Shown here: one piece after another, positions 58,262 to 64,000 of the stretch
Layout: every line of letters starts with the position of its first letter
Numbering within the stretch: the stretch's first letter is position 1
Assembly: GCA_025267735.1 (NCBI GenBank)
Contig: CM046305.1
Coordinates: forward strand, 38,957,108-39,021,107
Origin: Mactra quadrangularis
Lineage: Eukaryota; Mollusca; Bivalvia; Venerida; Mactridae
DNA: 64,000 nucleotides
Direction: 5' to 3'
Position numbers and translations under genes: made by a program
The notes under the pieces: model-generated
The model's input: only the letters and a program-made list of their open reading frames with translations
Databases searched by the model: none
What the model was told of the DNA's origin: nothing

Positions 58262-59954
58262 TTATAAATCATGGGATACGGTCCTGAAGACAAGCTGTCC
58301 ATTATAAGCCTCAACTCTCAGAGAAGAGGTCTTCAAACAATGTCAGGAACTGACAGACCGAGCTATTACAAGGCTTTGTTCGAACAGTTCCAGCCTGACA
58401 TCTGCTTCATGCCAGGTGATGATAAAAGAGCTAAACTAAATGCTCTAGTTGGATATGGGCAATATTTGCTCCCAGACAATGACGACACGGTGCTATTGTA
58501 TGATGCTAAAAAGGTGGAAATGAGGAAACCGGACGAGAATTTGCTGTCCATAAGTGGTGGATTACGCCACATTGATTTGCAGGAGATGGTCGTCCCTACC
58601 GTAAAGATTTGGACACCGGCGCCAGCACAGAGAGTTGTAAAAGAATTCAACCTGGTCTCATGGAAATTTGACTACTTCACGAGATATGACAACGGCAACT
58701 TAACAACCGCCGTTGAAAGTATGATAGAGTTTTCTCAAAGACTCTGTCATAAAACACAGAAACCAATTCTGATTGGTGGAGAGATGAATATGATCTACGC
58801 CCAGTTGGAGGCTATTGTGAAGAGACTAAACCACACTGGTAAAAGGCTCTTTCTTAGTGATCATGAAGAAGGGATGTCACAGTTTGGATACACTGGATCC
58901 ATAGCCAATACGGCATCTCGAGAACAGCGCCACATTTTTATGATGAACGTCATTCAATGTAATGCTGGAGGATTCAATGATAACGTAAAAAAACAACTTT
59001 ATCAGAGCTCAGAAAATGTTGCCGACTGCTTTATAGCCTCAAAGCAATTGAAACTTGACGATGCAAGTTTGATTGATATTGAATCTGTAAGTGGATTTAT
59101 ATTTTATTATATTATTATTATTTATACTATTATTCATGATACAATGCAACCTCTCTTGAGCAACTTCCACTGGGAGGGCCTAAAATGTCTTGTTGTTTAG
59201 AGGTTGGTACTCTGCAGAGGTTAATTTCAATGAAAATTATACCTCAGGGAAATGTTGTGCAGAGAGTTTGTTCTGTAGAGGACCACTCTGCAGAGGTGAT
59301 ACTCAATACTCCAAGCGACAGTTTGTCCACATTGAATAGAGACTGATTTATACACATATTTATAATCATGTACTAAAATATTCCAGTAATTATTGCAATT
59401 TAACAATCTAATTTAGTCAAATGACATACTCCTTATCTCAGGCTTTAATAAACATGCTATCGCTACATGCTACGTCGTTGTTTTAGGTAAAATTGAATAT
59501 GCTATCACTCCGTTGGGCATAGATTCCCTTCGTATGAGATTGTTCAGCTTCGATAAACGATAATAAGAGGTGTAGGATTCAATGCCATCTTTTTTTATAG
59601 AGACGGTTCGATTTCAGCTCAAAACAATGACTTATTTACATTTACATGTCTGTTTAAAAATCACGGACAATAATCTTGACCCCCACCACCCGGTCCCTTG
59701 TGGTCTATTATCAATAACGACCAGAAACGTTTTAATTATGCTTTAAATTGCTTGTATATTTGAAATTAAGCTCAATGTTCATGCATTTTCTATTTTTTAA
59801 TTCACAGGTCATTGGTCGCAAAGTGAATGTTAGTGTTACTCAAGAACACAGACCATCGACTTGCCAGAGTCAAGAAACACCGATGCATACTTACCGACCA
59901 ACACGCACCTGCATGGATTTACCACCTCGCTCACCCAAGCATTATGGTGGCTAA
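58262..59954 (+). CDS. Endonuclease/exonuclease/phosphatase-like protein, two coding exons
   Basis: Coding exon 1 runs 58271-59086 (272 codons) with donor gtaagt at 59087; exon 2 is 59808-59954, acceptor ttcacag, both phase 0, giving 320 aa. An acceptor (ttttag) ends at 58261, so at least one non-coding 5' exon lies upstream, and ATG 58271 has a fair context (aatcatgg). The order LSIISLNSQ, FQPDICFMPGDD, LIGGEMNMIY recalls the ISxNxxG, PDIxxLQE and GGDFN motifs of the EEP fold, but the catalytic Glu and the Asp of GDFN are replaced (MPG, GEM). The last exon adds a basic, Pro/Thr-rich tail ending SPKHYGG. No signal peptide or helix. It may be a non-catalytic EEP relative; I cannot assign a function. 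Confidence 0.7.
58271..59086 (+). CDS. EEP-like gene, coding exon 1
   Basis: Starts ATGGGATACGG and ends GATATTGAATCT before gtaagt. Reading on past the donor only adds intron (FYYIIIIYTIIHD), so the longer open frame to 59200 is not the protein end. Confidence 0.75.
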
Positions 59955-62893
59955 ATTAACAATATTTACCAAATAATATCACGTAACGAATAGTGCGTTC
60001 AGCATACAAGCTCGAGTTAAATAACCTGTTTGCAATCGGGTGTTACTCAAGTATAAATCAGGTGACGATAGTCGCGTAACTCGCATTCTCAACACCCTCA
60101 AAAGCTATGAACGCTTTGAAAGTCGGGTAAACATATTCAGTCATAAACATGTAGAGTCACAATGGTCAAACTTTATTGGCAACTCCGGACTTGCGCCGGA
60201 TTTTGAAGCTTGGTAATAAATATAAGGCAGGTGACAATAGTCGCGTGACACGCGTGCTAAACAGCCCCAGAAGGTAGGAACGCTTTAAAAGTCGGGTAAA
60301 CATATTCAGTCGTATATGTTAAAATTCACAATGGTCAAACTTCATTCAAAGCTCACACATAGGTCATGTGAGCATATTGCTATGATACAAATAGAGCGGA
60401 GAAGAACTCTGCTAGTATATCAATATTTTATAGATATACCCAATGGGTGTAGAGTTCCAGGATTCGGAATCTAGTTCCTAGTTCGAACCCCACACTGGGA
60501 GGTTAAACCCTTCCAAACAATTGACAGGGATTTCATTTTTTTCGAATAATGAATTATAGAAAGAAATTGCTGGCCTTATGTTTAAGTAGGAGAGTACTGG
60601 CTATAGAAAGGAGTCCAAGAAATCTAGGTTAGTTAAAATAAAACTCGATGACAAGCAGTCTAGTGTCAAACCATATCTTGGTCATTACATTAAACCAAAT
60701 GGTTACGAGTACGAACTAGTAACGATTTAATACGGAAAATAAAAAAAGTAATTTTAAATAGTTTATGCTTGAGTAACACCGGATCAACTAGACAGAGTTA
60801 AACGAGAACAAAGGTGGCCAACAGGATCTCGACCCACCTAAGCAAATACAGTACATCTACACTTGGGTCCATAAGTTCCTTTACACATGGAAATTTTTCA
60901 TAATTATTTTCTGTGAAATTTTGAACTTTAGTATTGAGTTTAATAAATATGCAATAAGAGTAATACTATCCTATAAAACTACATTTTGACAAAAAGGGAG
61001 GTAACTATGAAAGAACATAATTGAGGGTTCAAGGTAAAAAATATATTAGTTATAAAACTTAAACAACAACTTGGAAAGTATAATTAAGTAAATTCTATTA
61101 CATCAAACTTTAGCATGTGTAAAGATACTTTTGGACTCCTGTGTATATACATGTATGTATAGTCTTTGAAGGTTCGGGATCGTGCCAGCCCACTCGAGAA
61201 TGTATGCTGAATGCACCAAATACAGTGTTATCCATAATTACCTTTACACTTTTGTAAATGTGTTGTAAATATTTTTTTTACCAATATTTGAGAAATTACA
61301 AACATATCTTTAGATAAATGTACATGTAATGTATAACTATTTCTAACTAGTACAATTGTATCAAGTATCATAACAACCTTTTCCAGGGTTAATGTGTGAT
61401 ACAACTATCCTCAAAAGTAACTACATCTGAAATAAAATGTATTTGTATTAATGATAAAAAAAAAAAAATTTTACAAGTGTAAAGGTAATTTTGGATGACA
61501 CTTCATGTCATTAGATTGTACTGTACTTAATCCCTGCTATTGTTATGAACCACACATTCCTTTAGAGGCTGGTAGTAACATTAACTAGTTCTGAATATAA
61601 TAGTCAACTAACTTGATGTGAAAGTAGAGTTGTGGATGTGACAGAAATTTGTAATTGCGGGAGGTTAGAGATAGTGAGAACATATATTGAACACTAATAG
61701 AAGATGTTTGTTTTTCTTTAACTTTAATAATCTGTAGTGATGATAATTTCTTCTGTTTTGTAATGTTATTAATTTAGATATGTGTTTATATATTAAGATC
61801 ATTATAAATTGTAAAATGCATGTACATGTATTTTTATAATTAATTACAGCTTACATGTACAATGACACATTGTATAGTGATAAAAACGAAGGCACCTTAA
61901 GTACTTTTAGACAATTAAAATAAAAACTTTCTATGGGGTCAGGTCCCTGTAGCACTGGCCCAATAATAGTAATGAATATACCTATACGTTCTTTGACATA
62001 GCTATCTTTATAATCTTAAAATGATATATTTGACAAAATAAATATATCTTCAACAGTCTGGTAGCAATTGGTTTTTATTCATTAAAATATGTTCCGTTTT
62101 TTTTTTTATTTCGAATTCTTATTATGTTTTGGAAGTTTTATTCAAATTAACTTAGCTATGATTCTCATTCAAGTAAACCTAGCTATGATTCTTATTAAAA
62201 TGAACTTAACATGTACATGTATTCAACTAAACATGATATTGTTTTGTTCGTTATTTAGCTCTCGTTCTCATAATTTTTCAGTTTTTATTCAATTAAACTT
62301 CATTTTTTTTTATTAACTAAACATATTTTAATTTCTTATATTATTGTGCTGGTGAAACCTCGATATTTACAACAAAAATGATAAAATCCTACATTTTTAT
62401 TAATCTCATTCATCGATGTACCTAGTATAAAAGACACTATTTAGTTGATCCCAATTAACTGTAATGTCGAGGTTTGACAACAAAGTTCATGTTTTTTTAA
62501 TTTTATTTTGATAACACATGTTTTCTTACCTTAACTTCATACTAATAAAATGTTTGTACTTAGAAAATAAGTTGTATTATTTGTATAAAGTAAAATTCAG
62601 CTTCCTTATACATGTTCAGCCCACGGATCATTTCTTTAACAACATAAATAGAACGAGTGTTGTTATGAATTTGATCCTTGATGAACACATGGTGTCTTAT
62701 AAATCAGGGTCTAGACCACACACATCAGTGAGGCCATGTTCCAGTTGTAGCTTACCACTACGCGACAAGTTCGCATTGGAATGATTTATAATTGATATTA
62801 GATTGTTAAAAGTCATTAGAGAGATCACATACACTAAAGAAGAAATCAGTAGTCAAAGCATCAAGAACTGACATTGATGTATCATCCACAAGT
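59231..62893 (+). repeat. Segmental duplication, copy B (with intact genes)
   Basis: Partner of 51194-55265. It contains the intact last exon, the SINE body (60480-60645), both mariner-type MITEs and the intact vWA end. The spacer 59955-62800 between the two convergent genes has no other gene; AT-rich sequence near 62080-62340 repeats attcaattaaact-type motifs. Confidence 0.92.
59808..59954 (+). CDS. EEP-like gene, last exon
   Basis: VIGRKVNVSVTQEHRPSTC, QSQETPMHTYRPTRTC, MDLPPRSPKHYGG, stop TAA. The frame joins phase 0 to exon 1, and a degenerate copy of this exon with its splice site exists at 51911, which supports it as a real exon. Confidence 0.75.
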   Translation, partial: VIGRKVNVSVTQEHRPSTCQSQETPMHTYRPTRTCMDLPPRSPKHYGG

Positions 62894-63425
62894 ACAAACA
62901 CTAGAGCAGGATCACCGACAATCTTCTGTAATGTTTCTATGTCAGCTTCCTCACCTAAACTGATTGCAAATATTTTACGATTTTCAGTTTTCAAAGCTTC
63001 AAGTTCAGCGTTTAATTTATTGTTTATCTCATCTCGCCCATTTGAAAGAATTATAACTAACTCTCTTGTGCCACTCTTCAGAGTTGAGGTAGTTGATGCA
63101 AAAACATTTCCTCTTACGAACTTAATTGCTTTATCAAGTTCGTGCTCATCACAAATCGTCGTATCAGCTGAACACTGGGCATCTTGACGTACAATAATCT
63201 GTATTTGAGCTAGAAATGTATCCTTTGGTGTTGTATCATTAAGACTTCTCTGTAGTTTTATATCAGAACCATAAGTTACCAGACCAATTCTCACAGTACT
63301 GGTTTCATCTTCCATCAGCATAGTTTTCTGTGTCAGGTATGTAATACCATTTAGAGCTGTTTGTAACTCATTTAATGTGTCATCAAGAATGAACACAATA
63401 ACAGCATTAGTTTCCACAGTACATT
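62806..63425 (-). CDS. von Willebrand factor A-domain protein, last exon
   Basis: Minus strand. The acceptor tatttaag ends just above 63425; two bases complete a codon, then CTVETNAVIVFILDD and about 200 residues to a TAA at 62806-62808. One vWA domain fills the exon: first strand VIVFILDD, VRIGLVTYGSDIKLQRSLND, LDKAIKFVRGNVFA, RELVIILSNGRDEI, KIFAISLGEEADIETLQKIV and VFVLVDDTSMSVLDAL, then SVCDLSNDF. Such domains mediate adhesion in secreted or matrix proteins. The metal site (DxSxS ... T ... TDG) reads DDTLN and SNG, so metal binding is doubtful. Upstream exons lie beyond the right edge; signal peptide unknown. It faces the EEP-like gene tail to tail. Confidence 0.85.
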
Positions 63426-63864
63426 CTTAAATAAAAAATAAAATACATATATGTAATGTTCGTTTAAACTATGAACTATTTTGCACGAGTGTGTAGCAAG
63501 TATAGAAAGATTCCAGTTTAAATATATCACCTGCTGTGACAGGAGCAATAATTTCTAGAATAGTTTCTCACTGACGGACTACTTGCGATTTCTGTACCTA
63601 AGGGTAGAGTCTATAATTATGGTAGATTTGTTGGTACAGATAGTCCAAAACAATAAATACAAAAAAGTAAAATTTGCCATCAAACTAATTTGAGTGTAAA
63701 TCAGAGGTAAAGGTAAAGTTAAAGCAAGAATTTTGAAGTCTACTATTAGTCATCTATAGTTATCACTATTAAGTCGACTCATGACATTAATTTCCCAGAT
63801 CATAAAACTGTTAACAACTTAACATACGGCGCAGATTGCAGCCACAGCAACCAGTAATAGAGAA

Positions 63865-63950
63865 GGATAATCCGAGTACTTTATACAAGGGTCCAGGAAA
63901 ACTAGTTTAGACGCGATGACCACAGTAAAATGACTACAATTGTGTTGAGC
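63865..63950 (+). mobile_element. SINE 3' tail fragment
   Basis: tacaagggtccaggaaaact, agtttagacgcgatg and actacaattgtgttgagc match the shared SINE tail; no head is present. 63430-63860 holds nothing else that I recognise. Confidence 0.6.
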
Positions 63951-64000
63951 AAAAAAACAAAAACAAAACTTAAGAATAAACCCAACAAAATCAAAGTCCT

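Noticed and set aside
59087..59200. Extension of the EEP-like frame to 59200
   Set aside because: A strong donor (gtaagt) at 59087 joins in phase to a conserved last exon at 59808; the extension is low-complexity intron.

Overview
This is nuclear DNA of an invertebrate animal, most likely a lophotrochozoan and probably a bivalve mollusc. The genes are split by GT-AG introns, the DNA is AT-rich, and intron and intergenic space is packed with foldback elements (MITEs) and tRNA-derived SINEs. Several SINEs share one 3' tail. The species call is an inference; no rRNA, mitochondrial or marker gene is present. There are no bacterial operons and no CRISPR array.

Layout. (1) 1.29-18.2 kb, + strand: the last nine exons (about 473 aa, stop at 18203) of an SLC5/SGLT sodium-solute cotransporter whose 5' exons lie left of the window. 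Almost every intron carries MITEs, SINEs or minisatellites, and one minisatellite is built from the exon's own 3' end and 5' splice site. (2) 18.4-24.8 kb: no gene; MITEs, a SINE, and a 1.17-kb tandem duplication whose two units carry different insertions. (3) 27.3-28.7 kb, +: a single-coding-exon GT10 alpha-1,3-fucosyltransferase with an unexpected second membrane segment at its C-terminus, between two direct repeats. (4) 29.06-31.44 kb: a stack of transposons inserted into one another, including a 1.3-kb PIF/Harbinger-like element with a TAA target duplication. (5) 34.7-41.8 kb: a satellite of about 97-bp monomers with higher-order structure, a (TA)n tract, and an inverted satellite block. 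(6) 44.9-50.2 kb, - strand: a decayed Ty3/gypsy retrotransposon abutting, and apparently truncating, a decayed Polinton/Maverick fragment (packaging ATPase plus a small acidic protein). (7) 51.2-63.4 kb: a two-exon gene for an endonuclease/exonuclease/phosphatase-like protein (+) facing a von Willebrand A-domain gene (-, 5' part beyond the right edge). About 4 kb covering the last exon of the first gene, the spacer, and the very 3' end of the second exists again at 51.2-55.3 kb as a pseudogenised copy.

Three host genes look intact over the part seen: the transporter (plasma membrane solute uptake), the fucosyltransferase (Golgi glycan fucosylation) and the EEP-like protein. The vWA gene is seen only as its last exon. 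Nothing indicates that they act in one pathway. The unusual content is mainly architectural: amplified splice donors, perfect palindromes, nested foldback elements and a structured satellite. Function in EEP-like and vWA genes is uncertain because key catalytic or metal-binding residues are replaced in both.
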